Positions 24,988 to 33,823 of a stretch of 64,000 bases of DNA are shown in pieces. The stretch lies in the NCBI GenBank assembly GCA_964503145.1, contig CAZCYV010000009.1, positions 1 through 64,000 of the forward strand, in the 5' to 3' direction. The notes below the pieces were generated by a model, which was not told the DNA's origin, searched no databases, and saw only the letters and a program-made list of their open reading frames with translations. This stretch comes from RBG-16-57-11 sp964503145 (lineage in GTDB: Bacteria; Chloroflexota; Anaerolineae; Anaerolineales; UBA4823). The number at the start of each line of letters is the position of its first letter. The stretch's first letter is position 1. The translations under genes were made by a program, and so were the position numbers.

Positions 24988-26709
24988 ATGAAATCCGTCG
25001 GCGGTTTGCGCAGGAACTCAGGTTGTTGGCTGACTCTGGTCAAGGCGGCGCTTATCCTTGCCATCCTTTTTCTGTTTCGTTACGAGATCGGCCTGCTCTG
25101 GCGGTTGCTCCTGGCCGCGCCGAAGCTGTTGCGAGATCAACCTGTTGCCAACCTGCCGCCAGCCGATGACTTGCTCTTCCAGGCGTTGTTCATTGCGTTT
25201 AACCTTGCCGGCGCCTTGCTCTTCTCCTTGTTGATCGTCTATTTGATCGGTGGGGCGGCGCTGCCGGTGCGAAATGCAGCCGAGCGCTGGGAGGCGATGC
25301 GCCTGTTTACGCGCTTCGTCACCGGTCGCCGCCCGCCTCTGCTCAGGGTGCGTGAGGGACAACTGCTGCGCGAGTCGCTGCTGTGGCAAAAAGTGGGCGG
25401 CGGCGCGGCGATCGTCGATCTGAGCAGCGCCATTGTCCTGGAGCGTCAAACTTCCACGCCCGTTGCTCCTGCGGCCCCCCTCCAAACCCCAAGATCGGCC
25501 GGCCAGGGGCGTCCGATTGCGCGGGTGGGCGGCCCGGGTCTGAACTTCATCCGCCGGAACGAAAAATTGCGCGGCGTGGTCAGCCTGCGCAATCAGGTGC
25601 GTGTCAATCCGGGCGTCCTGGCTTACACCAGCGATGGCATCGAAGTGAAAACCAACGTGGTCGCGGTGTTCTCTCTGGGTCAGCCGCCCCAAATCATCAA
25701 AGTGGCTTATGTGGGATTGCCGAAACCCGAAAACCTGCGCGTGCTCAATGTGGATCCTAAGACGCGCAAGATCAAATCATTTTCGGACGAACTGGATGAG
25801 GTTGACCGGCAGGAGATCCACCGCTTTGCCACGAAATACCTGTCGCGTCATCCGTCCAGCGCGACTTTGGAGCCATTGGAACAGGTCTGCGAACATCCCC
25901 CTTATCCGATCGACGAAAAACGCATTTTCGCCGCGGTGTACTCCCAGGCGCGCCATGCCACCGAAAGCAAGCTGGATGACTGGACCAGCCTGCCGGCGCT
26001 GGTGGCTACTGAGATCTTTCATGACATGATCGCCTTGCATTCATACGACTCGCTCTACCTGCCGGACGATCCATCCCGATTTCCGCTACAAACCGATTTC
26101 AAACCCGCCTTTGCGCGCAAAGTGCGCTACCAGGGAGTGATATCCTATCAGTTCGTTCATCGCAGGGATGGGCAACTGCCCGCCGAGGGTCAGCGGTTGG
26201 ATCAAAACAGGTTTTATATCTCGCCTGTGCAGGCTTTGCGCGCCCCGAAAGTGTTGCGCGATCGAGGGATCAAAGTCTTGCATGCCGGTTTCTCCGAGTT
26301 GGTGCCCACCGATCCTCAGATCAAGCAGCAGCGATTGGAGAACTGGCGCGCTCGCTGGCAGAAGGAGGCCGACCTGATCAAAGCCGATCTGGATCTGGAG
26401 GCGGTGCGGATCAAGAACCGCGCTCGCGCCGAGAAGCAACGCGAGATGATCAACAGACTTTCGACCATCCTGAATACCTCGGCTTATCCTGAAGAGGCGC
26501 TCACGCTGCGCATCTTTCAGGCCCTGGAAGATATCGCCGCCGACCCATCCACGCGCCAGTTGCTGCCCATCGACACTATCCAGGTGATGAAAAGCCTGCG
26601 CATGTGGTTGTTGCCGGCCGGAGATGAGCCGCCGCCTGCTCAAGAGGGGCGGCTGTTGCCTGCTGCGGATGGCTCCCAGCAACAGGATGAAGCCCATGCA
26701 GAAACGTAG
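24988..26709 (+). CDS. SPFH/band 7-like membrane protein A (tandem pair)
   Basis: A 573-residue protein with two membrane segments near residues 17-36 and 64-90. A region from about 115 to 470 resembles an SPFH domain (LRVREGQLL, GPGLNFIRRNEKLRGVVSLR, YTSDGIEVKTNVVAVFSL) but is lengthened by proline-rich and charged insertions. The segment after about 450 is a charged helix (NWRARWQKEADLIK) likely to form a coiled coil. The next gene has the same layout, so the two look like diverged duplicates forming one membrane complex. The assignment is by pattern, not by search. Confidence 0.65.
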   Translation: MKSVGGLRRNSGCWLTLVKAALILAILFLFRYEIGLLWRLLLAAPKLLRDQPVANLPPADDLLFQALFIAFNLAGALLFSLLIVYLIGGAALPVRNAAERWEAMRLFTRFVTGRRPPLLRVREGQLLRESLLWQKVGGGAAIVDLSSAIVLERQTSTPVAPAAPLQTPRSAGQGRPIARVGGPGLNFIRRNEKLRGVVSLRNQVRVNPGVLAYTSDGIEVKTNVVAVFSLGQPPQIIKVAYVGLPKPENLRVLNVDPKTRKIKSFSDELDEVDRQEIHRFATKYLSRHPSSATLEPLEQVCEHPPYPIDEKRIFAAVYSQARHATESKLDDWTSLPALVATEIFHDMIALHSYDSLYLPDDPSRFPLQTDFKPAFARKVRYQGVISYQFVHRRDGQLPAEGQRLDQNRFYISPVQALRAPKVLRDRGIKVLHAGFSELVPTDPQIKQQRLENWRARWQKEADLIKADLDLEAVRIKNRARAEKQREMINRLSTILNTSAYPEEALTLRIFQALEDIAADPSTRQLLPIDTIQVMKSLRMWLLPAGDEPPPAQEGRLLPAADGSQQQDEAHAET

Positions 26710-27910
26710 CACCAACGTGTTTGTTGACCTGCTATCGCCCCAGGTGATCTCCAGGGTGTGGCTGTTGATCTTGCTCGGGGCGCTCTGCGTGTTCGTTTTG
26801 CTCAACGTGGTGCTCTTCCCGTTGAGCACTTTGCCTGGTCCGGACTGGCGCTATTGGCTGTTACCTCCGGCGATTGTGCTGTTTTTGCTGGCGGCCGGGG
26901 CGCGGTATGTGCGTATGGCGTACTCCCTGGCCAGTTTGCGCAGCGCCTGGCGATACCTGTTGGCGTCGCTCTTCCATATCGAATTACCTGTCATGGTAAT
27001 TGCAGATGGCAAAGTCCAAATCGACAGCATGGGCGAGCTTAATCTGATCCAGGCCATCGGTGGACCGGGGTATCTGCACATTTACCCTGGAAACGCGGTC
27101 TTGCTGGAGGGACTGGACGGCAGGTTGCGCGTGTTGAGCGCAGGCCGACATTTTATCAGCCGATTGGAGTGGGTGAAGGAAGTGTTGAGCCTGGAGGAGC
27201 GTTCTGCTCATATCGAGAAAGTCGCGGCGACCTCTCGGGATGGCATCGAGGTGATCGCGCGAGATATTCGTTATCGCTACCGATTGGATACCGGTCTTCC
27301 TGCCGAAGACGGCCTGGGGCGCACTCCGGAGAACCCTTACCCCTATTCAGAGCAGGCTGTCATTCGGGCGGTGTATAGCCAGAGTCTGGGCCCTTCGGGC
27401 CTGGGCGAATGGCATACTGGGGTGAATTCGGTGGTGGAGTCGCTGGTCGCCGATTACATCCGCCAAAACCTGGTGGATCGTCTGACTGCGCCAATCCTCG
27501 GCGGCGAAGACCCCCGCGGCGAGATACGCCAGCAATTCTTCAGCGACGCCGGGCGCGCCCGGTTCTTAGAAAAGGGCGCCGAGTTGCTGTGGATTGATAT
27601 CGGCCATTTTGAGACGCCAGAAAAGCAGGTATCCGAGCAACGCGTGAACACCTGGCAGGCGCGCTGGAAGGGCAATGCCTCGATTGTGCGCGCTTATGGC
27701 GAATCGCAGCGCATGGTCTATGAAGAAATGGGGCGCGCCGAGGCGCAGGCTGAGATGCTGATGAGCATTGTCCACGGCCTGGAGGACGTCGCCGCTCAGG
27801 GCGAGCCGCGCCAGAAGATCCGCACGTTGTATCTGGCGCGCATCGCTCAGCTCTTAGATGCGATGGGGAAGCAACAGGCTCTCCCAGCGGGAGAGCCTGC
27901 CCAGGAATAG
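26696..27910 (+). CDS. SPFH/band 7-like membrane protein B (tandem pair)
   Basis: A 404-residue protein with two membrane segments near residues 17-37 and 46-65. The core has GGPGYLHIYPGNAVLLEG, then RHFISRLEWVKEVLSLEER and ATSRDGIEVIARDIRYRYRL, the strand pattern of an SPFH domain. Near the end NTWQARWKG mirrors NWRARWQKE in the upstream gene. The ATG at 26696 (AGGA 9 bases upstream) overlaps the previous stop by 14 bases, so expression is coupled. Function unknown. Confidence 0.65.
   Translation: MQKRSTNVFVDLLSPQVISRVWLLILLGALCVFVLLNVVLFPLSTLPGPDWRYWLLPPAIVLFLLAAGARYVRMAYSLASLRSAWRYLLASLFHIELPVMVIADGKVQIDSMGELNLIQAIGGPGYLHIYPGNAVLLEGLDGRLRVLSAGRHFISRLEWVKEVLSLEERSAHIEKVAATSRDGIEVIARDIRYRYRLDTGLPAEDGLGRTPENPYPYSEQAVIRAVYSQSLGPSGLGEWHTGVNSVVESLVADYIRQNLVDRLTAPILGGEDPRGEIRQQFFSDAGRARFLEKGAELLWIDIGHFETPEKQVSEQRVNTWQARWKGNASIVRAYGESQRMVYEEMGRAEAQAEMLMSIVHGLEDVAAQGEPRQKIRTLYLARIAQLLDAMGKQQALPAGEPAQE
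27875..27899. terminator. Hairpin between convergent genes
   Basis: CAGGCTCTCCC (27875-27885), a 3-base loop, and GGGAGAGCCTG (27889-27899) form a perfect 11-bp stem. It sits inside the last codons of the SPFH-like gene and 13 bases past the rny stop, so it could end transcription from both sides. There is no long T-run on either strand. Confidence 0.5.
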
Positions 27911-27911
27911 C

Positions 27912-29453
27912 TTATTTGGCGTAATCCACTGCTCGAGTCTCGCGGATTACGGTGACTTTGATCTGCCCGGGATACTGCATGCTCTCTTCGATGGACTTGG
28001 CGATATCCCGCGCCATCTGGATCGATGCCAGGTCATCGACCTCCTCCGGCTTGACGAAGATGCGGATCTCACGGCCGGCCTGCAGGGCATAGCTTTGGGT
28101 CACGCCCTTGTGCGAATTGGCGATTTCTTCCAGGGCGCGCACGCGCTTGATATACTGCTCCAGGCTTTCGCGCCGGGCCCCAGGACGGGCCCCGGAAATC
28201 GCATCCGCAGCCTCGACGATCGCCGCTTCCACCGATTCCTGTTCCACCTCGTGGTGGTGTGAGGCGATGGCGTTCACTACTTTGGGCGGCATGCCGTAGC
28301 GTTTGGCGATCTCTGCCCCGAGCTGGGCGTGCGTCCCTTCCATGTTGTAGTCGATCGCTTTGCCCAGGTCATGCAACAAAGCCCCGGCGCGGGCGGCTTC
28401 GACATCCGCCCCGAGTTCGGCTGCAATCACCGCCGCCAGTTTGGCCGTCTCCACGGCATGCGCCAGTTGGTTCTGTCCATAGGAGGTTCGGTACTTCAAT
28501 CTCCCCAGGATCTTGATGATCTCGGGGTGCATGCCGGGCACGCCCGCCTCATAGACGGCCTGCTCGCCGGCTTCGATGATCGCTCGCTCGACTTCTTTCT
28601 GCTCGTTCTTGAGCACCTTCTCGATGTGCGCCGGGTGAATCCGACCATCCTGGATCAGTTTTGCCAGGGCGCGGCGGGCGATCTCTCGGCGCACAGGGTC
28701 GAAGCAGGAAATTGTCACGGCTTCGGGGGTATCGTCCACGATGACATCCACCCCGGCCGCCTGCTCGAAGGCGTGAATGTTGCGCCCGTTTCGGCCGATG
28801 ATGCGCCCCTTCATCTCGTCAGAGGGGATCTCCACCACCGATGTCGTCACTTCGACGACATGCTCCGATGCCACGCGCTGAATGGCTGCGGCGATCAGCT
28901 TGCGGGCGCGCGCCTCGCCTTCTTCGCGAGCTTCCAGTTCGATCTGGCGGATGATGCGCGCCATGTCGGCGCGGGCGTCTTTTTCGACCTCCTGCAGCAG
29001 GACCGCTCGGGCCTCATCGATGCTCATCTGCGAGATTCGCTGGAGTTCCTCGGTTTGCTGCTCGTACAGGCGATCGATCTCGTTGGCTCGCTTGTCGATC
29101 AGGCTTTGGCGCTTGTTCAGCGCCTGCTCGCGTTTCTCCAGCCGATCCAGGCGGATGTCCAGTTCTTCACGGCGTTTTTGCAGACGATCTTCTTCTCTAT
29201 TGATCTCGTTGCGTCGCCGTTCGATATCGCCTTCGGCCTTTTGGATAATCTCCAGCGCCTGATCCCGCGCCTGGATTTCGATCAGCCGCGCCTGTTCTTT
29301 GGCCTCTTCCAGGATGCGCTCCGCTTCGATCTTTTGCTGGAGTTGTAGCTTTTCGTACTGGCTTTGTTTGTAGTAATAGCCGATGACCCCGCCGATCAAC
29401 AACAGAATCGGCAGGGCGACTATCTCGATCAAGATAAAGGTCCAAATAGTCAT
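27912..29453 (-). CDS. rny: Ribonuclease Y
   Basis: A 513-residue membrane-anchored endoribonuclease that starts mRNA decay in many Gram-positive and related bacteria. A single N-terminal membrane helix (residues 5-24) is followed by a long charged coiled coil (about 30-200), a KH domain (GRIIGRNGRNIHAFEQ) and an HD domain (HDLGKAIDY, ASHHHE). Length and order are exactly those of the family. It overlaps the recX stop by one base. Confidence 0.97.
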   Translation of the reverse strand: MTIWTFILIEIVALPILLLIGGVIGYYYKQSQYEKLQLQQKIEAERILEEAKEQARLIEIQARDQALEIIQKAEGDIERRRNEINREEDRLQKRREELDIRLDRLEKREQALNKRQSLIDKRANEIDRLYEQQTEELQRISQMSIDEARAVLLQEVEKDARADMARIIRQIELEAREEGEARARKLIAAAIQRVASEHVVEVTTSVVEIPSDEMKGRIIGRNGRNIHAFEQAAGVDVIVDDTPEAVTISCFDPVRREIARRALAKLIQDGRIHPAHIEKVLKNEQKEVERAIIEAGEQAVYEAGVPGMHPEIIKILGRLKYRTSYGQNQLAHAVETAKLAAVIAAELGADVEAARAGALLHDLGKAIDYNMEGTHAQLGAEIAKRYGMPPKVVNAIASHHHEVEQESVEAAIVEAADAISGARPGARRESLEQYIKRVRALEEIANSHKGVTQSYALQAGREIRIFVKPEEVDDLASIQMARDIAKSIEESMQYPGQIKVTVIRETRAVDYAK

Positions 29454-30106
29454 CAGAACACCTCTTCTTCTGGTATAGGTGCTTCACCGTGGATTTCTTG
29501 CCAGACCCTGGCGATGGCTTGAGCGCTGGCCTGGTAGTTGAACCCACGTTGCGCCAGATAGCGATACATCTTCTGGCGAAAATCGTTCCATTCCAGGTCT
29601 TTGTATCTGCGCGCCGGGCGTTGGGCTGCCTGGTAAGCCATCGCCTCGTCGTCGATTTCACGCAGCGACTGTTCGATCGTCTGTTCATCGATCCCACGGC
29701 GGCTGAGTTCATACGCCAGCGCTCGACGGCTGCGGGGGCGGAATTCGGCGCGGTTTTCCACCCAGGCTTGAGCAAAAGCGGCGTCATCGATTAAGCCGTT
29801 CTGCCTTAACCGTTCGACGACCTCTGTGATGCGTTCTTCGGGCACAGCCTTGCGTCTCAAAAGCTGGCGAATTTCGCTTTCGCTGCGTGGCCGGTGTTGA
29901 ACCAGTTTGAGCGCCCGTTGATAGGCTGTTTCCTGTTCGTCCTGGGCGCGCAACTGGGCGATCTTCTCATCGCTGAGTTCTTGCCCAACTTCCAGCCAGG
30001 CGGCTACGATGCGCGCCAGACCAAAGGCATATTCGCCATCCAGGAACACGTTCACCCGTTGGCGGTTGCGCTTTTGCAGGGTCAGAGCTGTAATCTTATA
30101 GTTCAT
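29453..30106 (-). CDS. recX: RecX-family regulator
   Basis: A 217-residue helical-repeat protein. RPRSESEIRQLLRRK and VVERLRQNGLIDDAAFAQAWVE are typical RecX segments. RecX proteins bind RecA filaments and limit their growth. Here it lies 368 bases downstream of a very divergent RecA-like gene on the same strand, so its partner may be that protein or a standard RecA encoded elsewhere. Confidence 0.9.
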   Translation of the reverse strand: MNYKITALTLQKRNRQRVNVFLDGEYAFGLARIVAAWLEVGQELSDEKIAQLRAQDEQETAYQRALKLVQHRPRSESEIRQLLRRKAVPEERITEVVERLRQNGLIDDAAFAQAWVENRAEFRPRSRRALAYELSRRGIDEQTIEQSLREIDDEAMAYQAAQRPARRYKDLEWNDFRQKMYRYLAQRGFNYQASAQAIARVWQEIHGEAPIPEEEVF

Positions 30107-30474
30107 CCCGTCTTAAAACAACCAGCCGCGCTCCTTGCCAGACAGAACGCGGCCGCCAGTGTCCCTGCTCTCTTTCCGGATCTCAGTTTTTCACGGCGCA
30201 AAATTCGAAAGCTCAGACGTGTTGCTATCCCCGGATAGCGTCCACGCCGTGTATCGCTTGTAACCTTTTGCCGCTCGCCCGATGCATTGATTGTGATGCG
30301 TTCATTTCTGAATCATGGATTGGTTATTCCTCAGCCAGTTCACTCGTCGTACAATGAAGAACTGACCCCGCACCATTACAATCGTTGCCCTGAGATCTAT
30401 TTTCGCTAAACAATGCCCCTTCGAGGCATTGCCTGGTCACTTGATGGCCGCCGAGAACAATTTAGCAAGGAGTG
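30107..30474. other. 368-base gap between recX and the recA-like gene
   Basis: No open reading frame of note. Two structures are visible: a terminator-like hairpin after the recA-like gene (listed separately) and a nested inverted repeat at 30192-30251, where CACGGCG pairs with CGCCGTG around an inner GCTATC-CCCG-GATAGC hairpin. The remainder shows no recognisable RNA gene, and no clear recX promoter could be assigned. Confidence 0.5.
30405..30431 (-). terminator. Possible terminator of the recA-like gene
   Basis: On the minus strand CAATGCC (30431-30425) and GGCATTG (30417-30411) form a 7-bp stem with a 7-base loop, followed by TTTAGC. It lies 44 bases past the recA-like stop. The T-run is short, so it may be leaky and let some transcripts reach recX. 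Confidence 0.5.
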
Positions 30475-31440
30475 CTATGTCTTGACATCAGGTAAGGTTC
30501 TCAGCAGCTTTCGGCGAATGACCTGCTCAATAGGCTGGATCAGCAACTGATGCTCCAGCGAGGCAATCGCCTGCTGTCGTCCACTCCCAAGCCGCAGGCC
30601 ACGGAAAACGTACTCCTCGCCGCGTGGGTGGATCAGATCCAACTGTAAAGCTAAGTCAAAGACCTCGCCGCTATGATTAATTCCTTGATCATATATTATA
30701 TCAAACTCTACAAGATGATGGGAAGCGATATTTTTGTTCTTTAGCACGACCGCTTGCACTCTCTGCCCGATAACGACTTCATTTTGCCAGATCAGGCCGA
30801 CCTCGTGCAGCTTGAGGCGCAGACTGGCGCGCAGTTTGAGCGCCAGGCGCGCCAGGTTCGATGAGAGTTGATGATAAGCTTCGCTGATCTGTCTTTGCGG
30901 TTGACCGGTAAACAGGATGATCGCCTGGCTTTTGAGGATTTTGGGCGCCAGTCTGCTCAGGGTCCATGAGAGCGTTTTTTCGCTGGTTTGCTGATCGGGA
31001 TTCGTCGGAGCGATGAAGCCAACAGGCAGGTCGAACTCGTCTCGTGAGACGAGCGCATTGACCGAATCCAACACCACCACCGCGCCTTCTACTGTTCCGC
31101 CCACCGCTTCCAGGATGCCGCAGGCCTGTTCGGCGTTGGCTGGGCTGGAATAATACAACCGGCTAAGATCTACGCCGCATCTTTCAGCATACCTCGGGTT
31201 GAAGCTTTGATCGGCGTCGATCCAGGCGCACGCCCTGCCCAGCCGCTGCGCCTGGGCGACGATGTGCTGGCACAGGGTGGTCTTACCGGTAGAGATGTCG
31301 CCGCTGATCTCGACGAATTGTCCCGCTGCAATGCCTTCTCCCCCCAGGGCGATATCCAGTTGCAGCGAACCGCTGGGAATGGGCGGTAGAGCCTGTAGCG
31401 GCGGATGCGCTGGAAGATCGTTGCTTTCCCATTCGCTCAT
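30475..31440 (-). CDS. Divergent RecA-like recombinase/ATPase
   Basis: A 321-residue RecA-fold protein. Walker A is GDISTGKTT (47-55), Walker B ends in LDSVNAL (Asp125), the sensor glutamine is kept (Gln180), and KNK is conserved near 234-236. Three features differ from E. coli RecA: the catalytic glutamate (Glu96) is replaced by Asp77; loop L2 lacks the FGNPETTTGG stretch that binds DNA; and the N-terminal polymerisation helix is replaced by a short proline-rich tail. The acidic C-terminal tail is also absent. The start at 31440 fits the beginning of the core. It may be a paralogue and not the main RecA. Confidence 0.8.
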   Translation of the reverse strand: MSEWESNDLPAHPPLQALPPIPSGSLQLDIALGGEGIAAGQFVEISGDISTGKTTLCQHIVAQAQRLGRACAWIDADQSFNPRYAERCGVDLSRLYYSSPANAEQACGILEAVGGTVEGAVVVLDSVNALVSRDEFDLPVGFIAPTNPDQQTSEKTLSWTLSRLAPKILKSQAIILFTGQPQRQISEAYHQLSSNLARLALKLRASLRLKLHEVGLIWQNEVVIGQRVQAVVLKNKNIASHHLVEFDIIYDQGINHSGEVFDLALQLDLIHPRGEEYVFRGLRLGSGRQQAIASLEHQLLIQPIEQVIRRKLLRTLPDVKT

Positions 31441-31463
31441 GACAGCAGGTCCCGTTCGATCTG

Positions 31464-31492
31464 AGTTTACATGACTCTTGGTTTTGTGACAA
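31464..31492 (-). promoter_or_regulatory. Predicted promoter of the recA-like gene
   Basis: On the minus strand TTGTCA (31492-31487) and TAAACT (31469-31464) are 17 bases apart, giving a leader of about 17 bases before the ATG at 31440. It overlaps the opposite promoter of maeB. No SOS box of a known type could be recognised. Confidence 0.5.
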
Positions 31493-31505
31493 GGTGAGGT
31501 AAAAT
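31478..31505 (+). promoter_or_regulatory. Predicted promoter of maeB
   Basis: TTGGTT (31478-31483) and TAAAAT (31500-31505) are 16 bases apart. The expected start lies about 30 bases before the ATG at 31545. The minus-35 lies within the spacer of the divergent recA-like promoter, so the two may exclude each other. Confidence 0.5.
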
Positions 31506-31544
31506 GGGGGGCAACCCCATACCCCAATGCTGAAGAAGGTTAAT

Positions 31545-33803
31545 ATGCGCAAAATTACACCTGAAGATGCCCTGGAATATCACCGTCTGGGAGGCAAGCC
31601 GGGCAAGGTCGCCATTGTGCCTACCAAGCCGATGGAAACGCAATTCGATCTTTCTCTGGCTTATTCGCCTGGCGTCGCCATACCCGTGTTGGAGATCGCC
31701 AAAAACCCGGATCTGGCCTACGAATACACTTCCAAAGGTAACCTAGTCGCGGTGGTCTCGAACGGCACGGCCATTCTCGGCCTGGGAGATCGCGGCGCCC
31801 TGGCGAGCAAGCCGGTGATGGAAGGCAAGGGCGTATTGTTCAAGAAATTTGCCGATGTGGATGTCTTCGACATCGAGGTCAACACGCATGACCCTGAGTT
31901 GCTGATCCAGGTGGTGGCGGCGATTGCGCCGACCTTTGGCGGGATCAACCTGGAGGACATCAAGGCGCCCGAATGTTTCCACATCGAAGAGACGCTCAAG
32001 TCGATGCTGGATATCCCCGTCTTTCATGATGATCAGCATGGCACGGCGATCATCTCTGGCGCGGCCTTGTTGAATGGCCTGGAGTTGGTCGGCAAGCGCC
32101 TCGACGAGATCAAGATCGCCATTTCTGGGGCCGGCGCTTCGGCCATCTCGTGCGCCGAGCTGGCGATTCGCCTGGGCGCCAAACGTGAGAACATCCTGCT
32201 GGTGGACACCCGCGGCGTGGTTTATCGGGGGCGAAGCGAGGGGATGAACCCCTACAAAGAACGCCTGGCTGCTGACACAGATGCTCGCACCCTGGCGGAC
32301 GCCGTGCGTGGGGCCGACGTCTTCTATGGCCTTTCGGCCGCCGATATCCTCACGCCAGAAATGGTGAAGACCATGGCGGAAAGACCGTTGATCTTTGCCA
32401 TGGCCAACCCGGATCCGGAGATCCGTTATGAACTGGCCCGCGAGGTGCGCCCGGATGCGATCGTTGCCACCGGCCGCTCGGATTATCCCAACCAGATCAA
32501 CAACGTGTTGGGCTTCCCGTTTATCTTCCGCGGCGCCCTGGATGTGCGCGCTCGGGCGATCAACGATGAGATGAAAATCGCCGCTGCAAAGGCTCTTTCG
32601 GCGCTGACCAAGGAGGATGTTCCAGATAGTGTGTTGCGCGCCTATGGCCTGGAGAGCTTGAAGTTTGGGCCGGAGTACATTATCCCGAAGCCGCTCGACC
32701 CGCGGGTGATCCTGTGGGAATCGCCGGCGGTCGCCAGGGCTGCCATGGAAAGCGGGGTGGCGCGAGCGCACATCGACCTGGATGAATACCGTGAGCAACT
32801 GGCCATCCGCCTGGGCAAGGGCGAGCAGGTGCGGCATTATATCCTGCATAAAGCGCAAAGCAGCGTTCCTCAGAAGCGCATCGTCTTCGCCGAAGGTGAA
32901 GAATCGAAGATCTTGCGCGCTGCTGCACAGATCGTCGATGAGAAGATCGGGCTGCCCTACCTGATCGGTCGCGCAGAAGTCATTGGCAAGGAGCTGGAGC
33001 GTCTGGGGCTGGAATGTTGCGTCGAGATCGTCGATCCGGAGAATTTCCCGCGCCTCGAAGAATACGCTCGGGCGTTCTATGAGATACGCCGCCGCAAGGG
33101 GGTTACCCTGCAAGATGCCCGCCGCCTGGTGCGCCAGCCCAATATTCTAGGCCCGATGATGGTCAAGATGGGCGATGCGGATGCCTTCGTCTCTGGCCTG
33201 ACCCATGACTACCCGGATGTCATCCGTCCGGCGCTGCAAATCCATCACACCCGCGCGGGGGCGCGCCTGGCCGCCGGGGTATATGTCATGGTGGTTGGAG
33301 AGCGCACCTATCTCTTCACCGATGCCACAGTGAACATCGACCCCAGTTCAGAAGACCTGGCCGAGATCGCCATCCTGGCGGCGGACTTCGCTCGCCAACT
33401 CGGGCTGGAGCCGCGGGTGGCCTTGCTGTCTTTCTCGAACTTTGGCAGCACCCGCCACCCACTCTCGGAAAAAGTGCGCGCCGCCGTAGAAATCATCCAG
33501 CGCAGACGCCCCGATTTAGCCGTGGATGGCGAGATGCAGGCGGATACGGCGGTTGTGCCAGAGATTGTGGAAGAGCGCTATCCGTTCAGCCAGGTGAAAG
33601 ACGCCAACGTGCTGGTGTTCCCATCGCTCGAGGCGGCAAACATCGCTTATAAGCTGCTGGCCAGACTGGGCAACGCCCAGGCCATTGGGCCGATCCTGTT
33701 GGGGATGGGCGCTCCGGTGCATGTCTTGCAAACAGGAGATGAGGTCAAAGACATCGTCAATATCGCTGCGGTCGCGGTCATGGACGCCTTGAGCCGGGCA
33801 TAG
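31545..33803 (+). CDS. maeB: NADP-dependent malic enzyme with phosphotransacetylase-like domain
   Basis: A 752-residue fusion. The first ~425 residues are malic enzyme: SLAYSPGVAIP, GVLFKKFADVDVFDIE, VFHDDQHGTAI (metal ligands) and the nucleotide fold ISGAGASAISCAEL. The last ~320 residues resemble phosphotransacetylase (RIVFAEGEESKILRAA, TDATVNIDPSSEDLAEIA), which in MaeB is thought to be regulatory. It converts malate to pyruvate with NADPH formation. GAAGAAGG at 31530-31537 favours the ATG at 31545 over 31527. Confidence 0.95.
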   Translation: MRKITPEDALEYHRLGGKPGKVAIVPTKPMETQFDLSLAYSPGVAIPVLEIAKNPDLAYEYTSKGNLVAVVSNGTAILGLGDRGALASKPVMEGKGVLFKKFADVDVFDIEVNTHDPELLIQVVAAIAPTFGGINLEDIKAPECFHIEETLKSMLDIPVFHDDQHGTAIISGAALLNGLELVGKRLDEIKIAISGAGASAISCAELAIRLGAKRENILLVDTRGVVYRGRSEGMNPYKERLAADTDARTLADAVRGADVFYGLSAADILTPEMVKTMAERPLIFAMANPDPEIRYELAREVRPDAIVATGRSDYPNQINNVLGFPFIFRGALDVRARAINDEMKIAAAKALSALTKEDVPDSVLRAYGLESLKFGPEYIIPKPLDPRVILWESPAVARAAMESGVARAHIDLDEYREQLAIRLGKGEQVRHYILHKAQSSVPQKRIVFAEGEESKILRAAAQIVDEKIGLPYLIGRAEVIGKELERLGLECCVEIVDPENFPRLEEYARAFYEIRRRKGVTLQDARRLVRQPNILGPMMVKMGDADAFVSGLTHDYPDVIRPALQIHHTRAGARLAAGVYVMVVGERTYLFTDATVNIDPSSEDLAEIAILAADFARQLGLEPRVALLSFSNFGSTRHPLSEKVRAAVEIIQRRRPDLAVDGEMQADTAVVPEIVEERYPFSQVKDANVLVFPSLEAANIAYKLLARLGNAQAIGPILLGMGAPVHVLQTGDEVKDIVNIAAVAVMDALSRA

Positions 33804-33823
33804 CTTGGAGGAGGAGGTGACCG

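Noticed and set aside
31743..33113. A 456-codon minus-strand frame inside maeB
   Set aside because: It is antisense to conserved malic enzyme sequence and has no recognisable motif or ribosome site.
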